Part shown: positions 26,566 through 34,989 of the stretch, in pieces
Layout: every line of letters begins with the position of its first letter
How positions within the stretch are numbered: position 1 is the first letter of the stretch
Origin: Modestobacter marinus
GTDB lineage: Bacteria > Actinomycetota > Actinomycetes > Mycobacteriales > Geodermatophilaceae
Assembly: GCF_019799945.1 (NCBI RefSeq)
Contig: NZ_JABGCH010000004.1
Span: 124,001 to 188,000, forward strand
Length of the DNA stretch: 64,000 bases
Direction of reading: 5' to 3'
The notes under the pieces: model-generated
What the model saw: only the letters and a program-made list of their open reading frames with translations
Told to the model about the DNA's origin: nothing
The model's database searches: none
Translations under genes and position numbers: made by a program

Positions 26566-27381
26566 ATGACAGCGACGCAGGAACGCCCGAGCAGGACCGG
26601 TGACAAGCTCCTCGGCCGGGTGGCCTTCGTGACGGGCGGGACCCGCGGGATAGGCGCGGCGATCGCCCGGAGCCTGGCCGCCCAGGGTGCCGACGTCGCG
26701 GTCGGCTACAGCGGCAACCACGAGGCGGCCGAGGCCTTCGCCCGGGACTTCACCGGCGCCTTCCCCGACCGGCAGGTGACGGTCCACCGGGGCGACATCG
26801 GGTCGGCGGACGACTGCCGGCGCACCGTCGGCGAGGTCATCGAGCAGCACGGCCGGCTGGACATCCTGGTGAACAACGCGGGCATCACCGCGGACCGCAC
26901 GGTGCTCAAGATGACCGACGACGACTGGCGCCGGGTCATCGACGTCAACCTCTCCGGGGCGTTCTACCTGTCCCAGGCGGCGCTGGTGCACATGCTCGAG
27001 CGCGGCAGCGGGCGGATCGTGATGATCTCCTCGATCATCGGCGAGACCGGGGGCATCGGTCAGGTCAACTACTCCTCCGCCAAGGCCGGGCTGTTCGGGC
27101 TGACCAAGACCCTCGCCCGCGAGGCCGCGATGCAACTGCAGCGTGCGGGCAAGACCGAGGGCATCGGTATCACCGTCAACGCCGTGACCCCGGGCTTCAT
27201 CGCGACCGAGATGCTGGGCTCCGTGCCGCAGAAGGTCCTCGACGGCATCCTGGCCAAGATCCCGCTGGGCCGGCTCGGGGAGCCGGAGGAGATCGCGCGC
27301 GTCGTGCACTTCCTCGCGGCCGACGCGTCGTCCTACATCACCGGCCAGACCTGGGGCATCAACGGCGGGCTGGACATGTAG
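26566..27381 (+). CDS. phaB: acetoacetyl-CoA reductase / 3-oxoacyl reductase (PhaB/FabG type)
   Basis: A 271-residue short-chain dehydrogenase. Cofactor motif TGGTRGIG (23-30), NNAG (103-106) and catalytic Ser156, Tyr169, Lys173 (NYSSAK) are present, and GYSGNHEAAE after the second strand favours NADPH. PhaB gives (R)-3-hydroxybutyryl-CoA for PhaC. FabG is very similar, so the assignment rests mainly on position next to PHA genes. ATG 26566 follows GAGGGGA. It is the first gene of an operon with the fused carboxylase and a KAS III-like synthase, an order that suggests direct metabolic coupling. Confidence 0.85.
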   Translation: MTATQERPSRTGDKLLGRVAFVTGGTRGIGAAIARSLAAQGADVAVGYSGNHEAAEAFARDFTGAFPDRQVTVHRGDIGSADDCRRTVGEVIEQHGRLDILVNNAGITADRTVLKMTDDDWRRVIDVNLSGAFYLSQAALVHMLERGSGRIVMISSIIGETGGIGQVNYSSAKAGLFGLTKTLAREAAMQLQRAGKTEGIGITVNAVTPGFIATEMLGSVPQKVLDGILAKIPLGRLGEPEEIARVVHFLAADASSYITGQTWGINGGLDM

Positions 27382-27438
27382 CTCGCCCGCCCGCCCCAGC
27401 GCCGTCGTCTACGGGCCCACCGACAGGAGAAGTGCTCG

Positions 27439-30400
27439 GTGTTTCACCGCATCGCCGTCATCAACCGGGGTGAGCCCGCCATGCGGCTCACGCGCGCCGT
27501 CCGGGAGCTCAACGCAGAGCACGGGCACGGAACGCGCGTCATCGCGCTGTACACCGAGGCCGAGCGCCGGGCGACGTTCGTCCGAGCCGCCGACGAGGCG
27601 GTGCTGCTCCGCGAGACGGGTGCGGGCAGCCCGTACCTCGATCACGAGGAGCTGGCCCGGGCGCTGCGTGCCAGCCGCGCCGACGCCGCGTGGGTCGGCT
27701 GGGGCTTCGTCGCGGAGGACCCTGCCTTCGCCGAGCTGTGCGCCTCCCTCGGCGTCGTCTTCATCGGTCCCCCGCCGGAGGCCATGCGGCTGCTCGGGGC
27801 CAAGGTCGAGGCGAAGGTGCTCGCCGAGAAGACCGGCGTGCCGGTGGCGGCGTGGAGCGGCGGCCCGGTGGCCGGCATCGAGGACGGCCGTCGGCACGCG
27901 GACGCGATCGGCTATCCGCTGATCGTCAAGTCCCGGAGCGGCGGCGGCGGGCGGGGGATCCGCGTCGTGCGTTCCGCGGACGAGCTCGAGGACGCGCTGA
28001 CCCGCACGCAGGTCGAGGCGCAGCGCACCTTCGGCGATCCGGTCGTCTTCATGGAAAAGCTGGTCGAGGGCGGCCGGCACGTCGAGGTCCAGGTGATCGC
28101 CGACCAGCACGGCACGGTCTGGGCTCCCGGGGTGCGCGACTGCTCCGTCCAGCGGCGCAACCAGAAGGTGCTGGAGGAGTCGAGTTCCCCTGCGCTGAGC
28201 GCCGAGCAGGACCGGCTGCTGCGCGAGTCCTCCATCGCGCTGGTGAAGGCCGCCGGGTACGTCGGGGCGGGCACCGTCGAGTTCCTGTACCAGCCCGAGG
28301 AGGAGCTGTTCACCTTCCTCGAGGTGAACACGCGGCTGCAGGTCGAGCACCCGGTCACCGAGGAGACCACCGGCCTGGACATCGTGAAGCTGCAGCTGCA
28401 CGTGGCCGGTGGCGGCCGGCTCGAGGGCGATCCGCCCCCGCGGTCCGGGCACGCGGTGGAGGCACGCCTCAACGCCGAGGACGCCGAGCAGGGCTTCGCC
28501 CCCGCGCCCGGCCGGGTCGAGCTCATGCGGCTGCCCACCGGGCCCGGGATCCGCGTGGACACCGGCATCGGCGTCGGTGACGTCATCCCGCCGCTCTACG
28601 ACTCCATGATCGCCAAGATCATCGCCTGGGGACGGGACCGACCCGAGGCGCTCGCCCGGCTGCGGTGCGCCCTGCGCGACACCACCGTCGTGCTGCGCGG
28701 CGGAACCACGACCAAGTCCTTCCTGCTGGAGCTCCTGGACCAGCCCGAGGTGGTCGCCGGCACCGCGGACACCGGCTGGCTGGACCGCGCGGGGACGAGC
28801 GGGGACGCCGAGCCCGCGGGCAACGCCTGGGTGGCGCTGGCCCAGGTGGCGATCGACGTCGCCGACGAGGAGGAGGCGCGGGAGCGGGCCGCCTTCCTCG
28901 CCTCGGCCCAGGGCGGGCGCCCGCGGGCCCCGCACGAGGTGGGGCGGGCGGTGGAGCTGGGGCACCGCGGGCAGGCCTACCGGCTCACCGTCGCGACGGT
29001 GGGGCGGGACCGGTACCGGGTGACGCTCGACGACCGGGTCACCGACGTGGACGTGGACCGGCTCAGCCCGCTGGAGAGCCGGCTGACGGTGGGCGACGAC
29101 CGGTTCTCGGTGGTCGCGGTCCAGGCGACCGGCTCCTCCCTCGTCGAGGTCGACGGTGTGTCGCACCGGGTGGCCAGGGACGTCGGCGGCATCGTGCGTG
29201 CCCCGGCGCCCGCGGTCGTCGTGGCGGTGCGGGCGGCCGTCGGTCAGGAGGTCGAGGCCGGCCAGACGATCGTCGTGCTGGAGAGCATGAAGATGGAGAC
29301 GGCAGTGCGGGCGCCGTTCGCGGGCCGGGTGCGCGAGGTGCGCGCCGCCGCCAACGCCCAGGTCGACGCCGGCGCCCCGCTCCTGACGATCGACCGGGCG
29401 GGCGGCGACGCCGAGGAGGCGTCGGGCGAGCGGGTCACCCTGCCGGAGAGCGCGGACGCGGCCGCACCGGATGCCCGGTCCCGCGCCCTGGCGACGCTCG
29501 CGGCGCTGCAGGCGCTGATCACCGGCTACGACATCGGCGCCGGGCACGTCGCCGACCTGGTGCGGGAGTACGCCGACGCCTGCGCGGAGCTCCCGTCGGA
29601 CGACCCGGAGCTGCTGCGCGCGGAGCTCGCCGTCCTCACCACGTTCGCCGACCTCGCCGAGCTGTCGCGCAACCGCCCGGCCGTCGCCGAGGAGGAGGAA
29701 GAGGAGGAGGACCAGCAGGTCCACAGCCCGCGCGAGTACTTCCACACGTACCTGCACTCGCTCGACGCGGAGCGGGAGGGACTCCCGGCCAGCTTCCGGG
29801 ACCGGCTGCGCCGGGCACTGGCGCACTACGGCGTCGACGACGACCGTGACTCCGGGCCTGCCCTCGAAGCGGCGGTGTACCGGGTCTTCCTCGCCCAGCA
29901 GCGGGTCACCGGCCAGCTGCCGGCCGTGCAGGCGCTGCTGGACCGGTGGCTGGCCGCCGGGCCACCACCGTCGGAGGCGCGGTCGGAGGTCGCGGAGATG
30001 CTCGACCGGCTCGTGGTCGCCACCCAGCTGCGCTACCCGTCGGTGGGCGACCTCGCCCGCGCCGTGCGGTACCGCTCCTTCGAGGAGCCGGTGGTCCGCC
30101 GGGCGCGGCAGGAGGTCATCGACGAGGCAGGGCGGCTGCTGGACGAGCTCGACGACGCCCGGAGCCGGGGAGAGTCCGGGGACGACCTGACCCGGATCGA
30201 GGCGCTGGTCGCCAGCCCGGAGCCGTTGATCCGGCTCCTGGCGCAGCGCTTCGACCGCCCGACCAGCGGTCCGGACCCCGTCGTGGAGGTCCTCACCCGG
30301 CGCTACTACCGTAGCCGCGCCCTCCAGGGCGTCCGGTCCTTCCTGCTCGACGGCCAGTCGGCCGTCTCCGCGGACTACGAGCTCAACGGCGTGCAGCTGC

Positions 30401-32973
30401 ACGTGCTCGCCCTGATGGTCGGCAGCGACGGCCTGCCCGCCGCCCTCTCCGCGCTGGCCGCCCGGGCCACGGAGTCGGGGGACCCCGCGCACCTGATCCT
30501 GGACCTCTACCTCTTCTGGCCCGACCGGCCGGCCGATGCCGACGCCATGGCCGCCCGGCTGCAGGAGCAGCTCGCGGCCGTGCCGGAGCTGCAGACGGTG
30601 CGCCGGGTGACCGTGACCGTCTGCACGCCGGACGGCGACGTCGACGCGGTGACGTTCCGGCCCTCGCCGGACGGCCTGGCCGAGGAGCGGATCATCCGCG
30701 GCCTGCACCCGCTGACGGCCCAGCGGCTCGACCTGTGGCGGCTCAAGGAGTTCGAGGGCCGGCGACTGCCCTCGGCCGAGGACACCTACCTGCTGCACGT
30801 CGTCGCCAAGGGCAATCCGAACGACGAGCGGCTGATCGCCATGGCCGAGGTACGCGACCTGACGCCGCTGCGCGACGAGACCGGCGAGATCGTCGGGTTC
30901 CCGACCGTGGAGCGGCTGCTGACCGCCTGCCTCGACGGGCTGCGCCGCGCGCAGTCGCAGCGGCGGTCGCGGCGGCCGCTGATGCACAACCGGGTGCACC
31001 TCTACGCCTGGCCGTCGATCGAGGTGCCGCTGTCCCAGGTCGCGGCCTTCGCCCGGACCTCCGCGCCGCTGACGGTCGGGGCCGGTCTGGACCAGATCGT
31101 CCTGCTGGCACGGCTGAAGGAGGACGACGGCGCCCCCCGTGACGTGGCGCTGCGGTTCTCCTTCCGGCCGGGGGCAGGCGTGCGGATGGAGGTGACCGAC
31201 CGGCCGACCGAGCCGCTGCGACCCCTGGACGACTACGCCGACAAGGTGCTGAGCTCCCGCGCCCGCGGCACCGTTTACCCGTACGAGCTCGCGCCGCTGC
31301 TGGCCGGCCCGGGCGGCACGTTCGTGGAGCACGACCTCGACGAGCAGGGCCGCCTCGTGCCGGTCGAACGGCCGCCCGGACGCAACCGGGCCGGCCTCGT
31401 GGTGGGCGTGGTCAGCACGCCCAGCGAGCGCCATCCCGAGGACATGACCCGGGTGGTCTTGTTCGGTGACCCGACCAAGGCGCTGGGCACCGTGGCCGAA
31501 CCCGAGTGCGCGCGGGTCGTCGCCGCCGTGGACCTCGCCGAGGAGCGCGGCGTCCCGGTCGAGTGGTTCGCGTTGTCCTCCGGTGCCCGCATCTCGATGG
31601 ACAGCGGCACCGAGAACATGGACTGGGTGGCTCGCGCCCTGCGCCGGATCATCACGTTCACCCAGGACGGCGGCGAGATCAACGTCGTCGTCGCCGGGAT
31701 CAACGTCGGGGCGCAGCCGTACTGGAACGCCGAGGCCACGATGCTCATGCACACCAAGGGCATCCTGGTGATGACGCCGGACAGCGCGATGGTGCTCACC
31801 GGCAAGCACTCCCTGGACTACTCCGGTGGGGTGTCGGCCGAGGACAACTTCGGCATCGGCGGCTACGACCGGGTGATGGGCCCGAACGGCCAGGCCCAGT
31901 ACTGGGCGCCGGACCTCGCGGCTGCCACCGACCTGCTGCTGCGGCACTACGACCACACCTACGTCGTGCCCGGGGAGCGCTGGCCCCGGCCCGCCGCCAC
32001 CGAGGACCCCCGGGACCGGGACGTCCGGTCGCATCCGCACAGTCACCCGTCGAGCGACTTCACCACCGTCGGGGACATCTTCTCGGCGACCGCCAACCCC
32101 GAGCGCAAGAAGCCGTTCGACATCCGCACGGTCTTGCGCGCGGTCAGCGACCAGGACCACCCCGTCCTCGAGCGGTGGGCCGGCATGGCCGACGCCGACA
32201 CCTCGGTCGTGCTGGACGCGCACCTGGGCGGCTACCCGGTCGAGATGATCGGGATCGAGTCCCGGCCGATCCCGCGCCGCGGCCGGTACCCCGCCGACGG
32301 TCCGGACCAGTGGACGGCGGGCACGCTGTTCCCCCAGTCGTCGCGGAAGACCGCCCGGGCCATCAACGCGGCCAGCGGCAACCGGCCGCTGGTCGTGCTG
32401 GCCAACCTCTCCGGCTTCGACGGCTCACCGGAGTCCTTGCGCAAGCTCCAGCTGGAGTACGGCGCCGAGATCGGCCGGGCGATCACCAACTTCGAGGGCC
32501 CGATCGTCTTCTGCGTCGTGTCCCGGTACCACGGCGGGGCCTTCGTCGTCTTCGCCGGCGTCCTCAACGACAACATGGAGGTGCTGGCGGTCGAGGGCTC
32601 CTACGCCTCGGTGCTCGGCGGTGCCCCCGCCGCGGCCGTCGTCTTCACCCGCGAGGTGGACAAGCGCACCGCCGCCGACAGCCGGGTGCGCGAGCTGCAG
32701 GCCGCGGTGGACGCCGCCGAGGGCCTGGAGCAGGCCCGGCTGGCCGCCGAGCTCGCCACCCTGCGGGCCAGCGTGCGATCGGAGAAGCTGGGCGAGGTGG
32801 CCGCGGAGTTCGAGGCCGTGCACGACATCGAGCGGGCCCGCCGGGTCGGCTCGGTGCACGACATCGTCCCCGCTGCCGAGCTCCGTCCGCGGCTGATCGC
32901 CGCCGTCGAGCGGGGCATGGAACGGGCAGCCCGTCCAGGGACTGCCGTCACGTCGGGCCCTCAGAGAGGCTGA
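27439..32973 (+). CDS. giant single-chain acyl-CoA carboxylase (biotin carboxylase-BCCP-carboxyltransferase)
   Basis: An 1844-residue multidomain enzyme. Biotin carboxylase spans about 1-450 with the ATP-grasp Gly loop GGGGRGIRVV (168-177) and EVNTRLQVEHPVTE (295-308). The BCCP domain, about 575-655, carries ESMKMET with biotin-accepting Lys618. An acidic run EEEEEEEEDQQ lies near 752, followed by an ACC-central-like region (~760-1150). The carboxyltransferase (~1200-1800) has SSGARISMDSG and GGAPAAAVVFTREVD. Most bacteria split these functions; this order is that of eukaryotic acetyl-CoA carboxylase. Product malonyl-CoA (or methylmalonyl-CoA) is inferred. GTG 27439 follows AGGAGA. Confidence 0.92.
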   Translation: MFHRIAVINRGEPAMRLTRAVRELNAEHGHGTRVIALYTEAERRATFVRAADEAVLLRETGAGSPYLDHEELARALRASRADAAWVGWGFVAEDPAFAELCASLGVVFIGPPPEAMRLLGAKVEAKVLAEKTGVPVAAWSGGPVAGIEDGRRHADAIGYPLIVKSRSGGGGRGIRVVRSADELEDALTRTQVEAQRTFGDPVVFMEKLVEGGRHVEVQVIADQHGTVWAPGVRDCSVQRRNQKVLEESSSPALSAEQDRLLRESSIALVKAAGYVGAGTVEFLYQPEEELFTFLEVNTRLQVEHPVTEETTGLDIVKLQLHVAGGGRLEGDPPPRSGHAVEARLNAEDAEQGFAPAPGRVELMRLPTGPGIRVDTGIGVGDVIPPLYDSMIAKIIAWGRDRPEALARLRCALRDTTVVLRGGTTTKSFLLELLDQPEVVAGTADTGWLDRAGTSGDAEPAGNAWVALAQVAIDVADEEEARERAAFLASAQGGRPRAPHEVGRAVELGHRGQAYRLTVATVGRDRYRVTLDDRVTDVDVDRLSPLESRLTVGDDRFSVVAVQATGSSLVEVDGVSHRVARDVGGIVRAPAPAVVVAVRAAVGQEVEAGQTIVVLESMKMETAVRAPFAGRVREVRAAANAQVDAGAPLLTIDRAGGDAEEASGERVTLPESADAAAPDARSRALATLAALQALITGYDIGAGHVADLVREYADACAELPSDDPELLRAELAVLTTFADLAELSRNRPAVAEEEEEEEDQQVHSPREYFHTYLHSLDAEREGLPASFRDRLRRALAHYGVDDDRDSGPALEAAVYRVFLAQQRVTGQLPAVQALLDRWLAAGPPPSEARSEVAEMLDRLVVATQLRYPSVGDLARAVRYRSFEEPVVRRARQEVIDEAGRLLDELDDARSRGESGDDLTRIEALVASPEPLIRLLAQRFDRPTSGPDPVVEVLTRRYYRSRALQGVRSFLLDGQSAVSADYELNGVQLHVLALMVGSDGLPAALSALAARATESGDPAHLILDLYLFWPDRPADADAMAARLQEQLAAVPELQTVRRVTVTVCTPDGDVDAVTFRPSPDGLAEERIIRGLHPLTAQRLDLWRLKEFEGRRLPSAEDTYLLHVVAKGNPNDERLIAMAEVRDLTPLRDETGEIVGFPTVERLLTACLDGLRRAQSQRRSRRPLMHNRVHLYAWPSIEVPLSQVAAFARTSAPLTVGAGLDQIVLLARLKEDDGAPRDVALRFSFRPGAGVRMEVTDRPTEPLRPLDDYADKVLSSRARGTVYPYELAPLLAGPGGTFVEHDLDEQGRLVPVERPPGRNRAGLVVGVVSTPSERHPEDMTRVVLFGDPTKALGTVAEPECARVVAAVDLAEERGVPVEWFALSSGARISMDSGTENMDWVARALRRIITFTQDGGEINVVVAGINVGAQPYWNAEATMLMHTKGILVMTPDSAMVLTGKHSLDYSGGVSAEDNFGIGGYDRVMGPNGQAQYWAPDLAAATDLLLRHYDHTYVVPGERWPRPAATEDPRDRDVRSHPHSHPSSDFTTVGDIFSATANPERKKPFDIRTVLRAVSDQDHPVLERWAGMADADTSVVLDAHLGGYPVEMIGIESRPIPRRGRYPADGPDQWTAGTLFPQSSRKTARAINAASGNRPLVVLANLSGFDGSPESLRKLQLEYGAEIGRAITNFEGPIVFCVVSRYHGGAFVVFAGVLNDNMEVLAVEGSYASVLGGAPAAAVVFTREVDKRTAADSRVRELQAAVDAAEGLEQARLAAELATLRASVRSEKLGEVAAEFEAVHDIERARRVGSVHDIVPAAELRPRLIAAVERGMERAARPGTAVTSGPQRG

Positions 32974-32975
32974 CC

Positions 32976-34934
32976 ATGAACGCCTTCGTCCTCAACCGGC
33001 ACGGTCGCCCGGTGTTCCCCTCGAGCATCATGCCGCAGCTGGACTTCTCGACCATGGAGTCGCTGGAGCAGCTCGACAACGTCATCCGGCGCGACTTCGA
33101 GACCAAGGCCCCCAGCGGCACCGACATCCTGGACAAGGTCCGGATCGGCGCCTACGAGGACCGCTACACCCTGATGCGGGACGTGGCCCTCAACCTGTTC
33201 TGGGCCAACCGGTTCTCGATCACCATGTACGACAAGCGGCCGACCCGCTGGGGCGACCTGCCCCGCACCCGCACCGACGTCTTCCTGCCGGTGCTGCAGC
33301 CGTGGGAGGACGGCGCGACGAAGGTGGCCGCGGTCGAGTCGGCCTACCCAGCGCTGCCGCCCAAGTGGGACGCGGAGGTCGAGGACAGGATTTTCGGCAT
33401 CCTGTTCGACGTCTTCGGCAACCGGAAGAACCACGCGACGACCCTGCCGGCGGTCAAGCCGACGGTGGCCCAGTTCCTGGAGGACCCGGACAACCTGACG
33501 TTCCGCCTGCCGAGCTACGACCCCGACTACCCGGTCTTCGACTACGACGACATCCTCGACTGCTGGGAGGACGTGCCGGAGCTCGAGGCGCTGCACCGCT
33601 GGGCGATGGTCCTGCACAACCAGTACCCGTGGGACCGGGCCGGTGTGGAGCTCACCCGGGCGGACCAGCTGTCGGACGACGACTACGTCGTCGCCTTCCA
33701 CCCCCGGGACAAGGGGGTCGCCGACTTCCTCCGCCGGCTGAGCGCCGGCGACACCAAGCGGCCGGCGCCCCGGGCCCGGGAGTCCCGGCAGCCGGTGCGG
33801 CCCTACCCGGCGGTCGACGTCCGCAGCCAGTTCACCGTGATGCCCAAGCTGGAGGCGCTGGTCGCCGTCCACGGGGACCAGCCCTTCACCAACGACGACG
33901 TCGTCCGGAACTCCTCCTACAACTGGTCACCGATGAGTGCCGACGAGATCCGGGAGAAGACCGGGGTCGAGCAGCGGCGCTACACCTCGCTCAGCCTCGA
34001 GGAGCTGGCGCTGCAGGCGGCCGAGGCGGCGTTGGAGAAGGCGCAGCGCGCCCCCGAGGAGATCGGCGGGGTGGTGGTGTGCACCTGCACCAGCTCGCGG
34101 CTGATCCCGTCGCTGGCCACCTACATCTGCGGCCAGCTGGGCATCTACCAGACCCACGCGGCCTTCGACCTCATCGCGGCGTGCGCCGGGATGCCGTACG
34201 GACTGGCCGAGGCCGTGCGCATCCTGCAGGAGGTGCAGCGGCCGGTCCTGGTCGTGTGCGCGGAGAAGTTCTCGGACAAGGTCGGCAACGTCCGCCCGTC
34301 GCGCATGCTGTTCGCCGACGGCGCGGCCGCACTGGTCGTGGGAGTGGCGCCCGAGGGCGAGGAGCCGGACTTCGACTACCTGCAGACCTACGCCAGCGGC
34401 CCGGCGAGCGAGGTGAACTCGATCATCTGGCCCAACCCCGACTTCGACAACAACATCACCGTGTTCGGTCCGCAGGTCAAGAACCTGGCCGGCCGGTACC
34501 TGACCCAGATGATCGAGGAGATCGGGGCGCTGCCGGACCCGCGGGGCCAGGCCGGCTCGCTGCTGGAGACGATCGACCTGATCGTCCCGCACCAGGCCAA
34601 CAAGACGATGGTGCTCCAGCTGGCCGAGAAGGCCGGGCTGGGCGCGGACCAGCTGTACTTCAACATCGAGAGGGTCGGCAACGCGTCCGCGGCGAGCATC
34701 CCCCTGGCGATCCACGACGCCGTGCGCGACGGCGTGATCAGCGAGCCGGTCCGGATCTTCGCACCGGGGTTCGGCGCGGGAGCCGTGGCCGGCTATGCCG
34801 TGATGCGGATCGATCCCGCGGTGGTCGAGCTGCGCGAGCCCGCCGCGCGCGATGCCGGGACGGCCGGGCCGACCGGCCCGCAGGAGGGGACTCCGCGCCG
34901 GGCCTCGGACGCGATCCAGGAGGCGTTCGGCTGA
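32976..34934 (+). CDS. KAS III-like synthase with unknown N-terminal domain (acetoacetyl-CoA synthase candidate)
   Basis: A 652-residue protein. About 290-640 is a ketoacyl synthase III/NphT7-like thiolase fold with the complete triad: Cys403 (LIAACAGMPYGLA), His539 (VPHQANKTM) and Asn569 (GNASAASIP). FabH and NphT7 are ~330 residues, so the first ~290 residues (rich in Trp, Tyr and Asp, e.g. ALNLFWANRFSITMYDKRP) are an added domain I do not recognise. ATG 32976 is two bases after the carboxylase stop, behind AGAGAGG. NphT7-type enzymes condense acetyl-CoA with malonyl-CoA to acetoacetyl-CoA, exactly what PhaB needs. Fatty-acid initiation is the alternative. Confidence 0.85.
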   Translation: MNAFVLNRHGRPVFPSSIMPQLDFSTMESLEQLDNVIRRDFETKAPSGTDILDKVRIGAYEDRYTLMRDVALNLFWANRFSITMYDKRPTRWGDLPRTRTDVFLPVLQPWEDGATKVAAVESAYPALPPKWDAEVEDRIFGILFDVFGNRKNHATTLPAVKPTVAQFLEDPDNLTFRLPSYDPDYPVFDYDDILDCWEDVPELEALHRWAMVLHNQYPWDRAGVELTRADQLSDDDYVVAFHPRDKGVADFLRRLSAGDTKRPAPRARESRQPVRPYPAVDVRSQFTVMPKLEALVAVHGDQPFTNDDVVRNSSYNWSPMSADEIREKTGVEQRRYTSLSLEELALQAAEAALEKAQRAPEEIGGVVVCTCTSSRLIPSLATYICGQLGIYQTHAAFDLIAACAGMPYGLAEAVRILQEVQRPVLVVCAEKFSDKVGNVRPSRMLFADGAAALVVGVAPEGEEPDFDYLQTYASGPASEVNSIIWPNPDFDNNITVFGPQVKNLAGRYLTQMIEEIGALPDPRGQAGSLLETIDLIVPHQANKTMVLQLAEKAGLGADQLYFNIERVGNASAASIPLAIHDAVRDGVISEPVRIFAPGFGAGAVAGYAVMRIDPAVVELREPAARDAGTAGPTGPQEGTPRRASDAIQEAFG

Positions 34935-34989
34935 CCGCCGGCGCCCCCGGCTGACCGCCGGCGCCGTCGACCGGCGCCGGCGGTCAGCC
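34929..34989. terminator. bidirectional terminator built from the last codons of two convergent genes
   Basis: A 17-bp sequence (GGCTGACCGCCGGCGCC) occurs at 34929-34945 and again at 34949-34965, and its exact reverse complement at 34973-34989. The right copy pairs with either left copy (loop of 7 bases from the nearer one). The first copy includes the synthase stop (34932-34934) and the right arm includes the stop of the minus-strand gene (34984-34986). Confidence 0.82.

Noticed and set aside
27409-32223. A 1604-codon open frame antisense to the giant carboxylase
   Set aside because: It is a product of GC-biased third positions on the opposite strand; the sense product has clear domains and the antisense product is low-complexity His/Arg/Gly-rich with no family resemblance.
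27439-32973. Pyruvate carboxylase or urea carboxylase identity for the giant biotin enzyme
   Set aside because: There is no HMGL-like pyruvate carboxyltransferase domain and no allophanate-type KipI/KipA region; the C-terminal part is an acyl-CoA carboxyltransferase.
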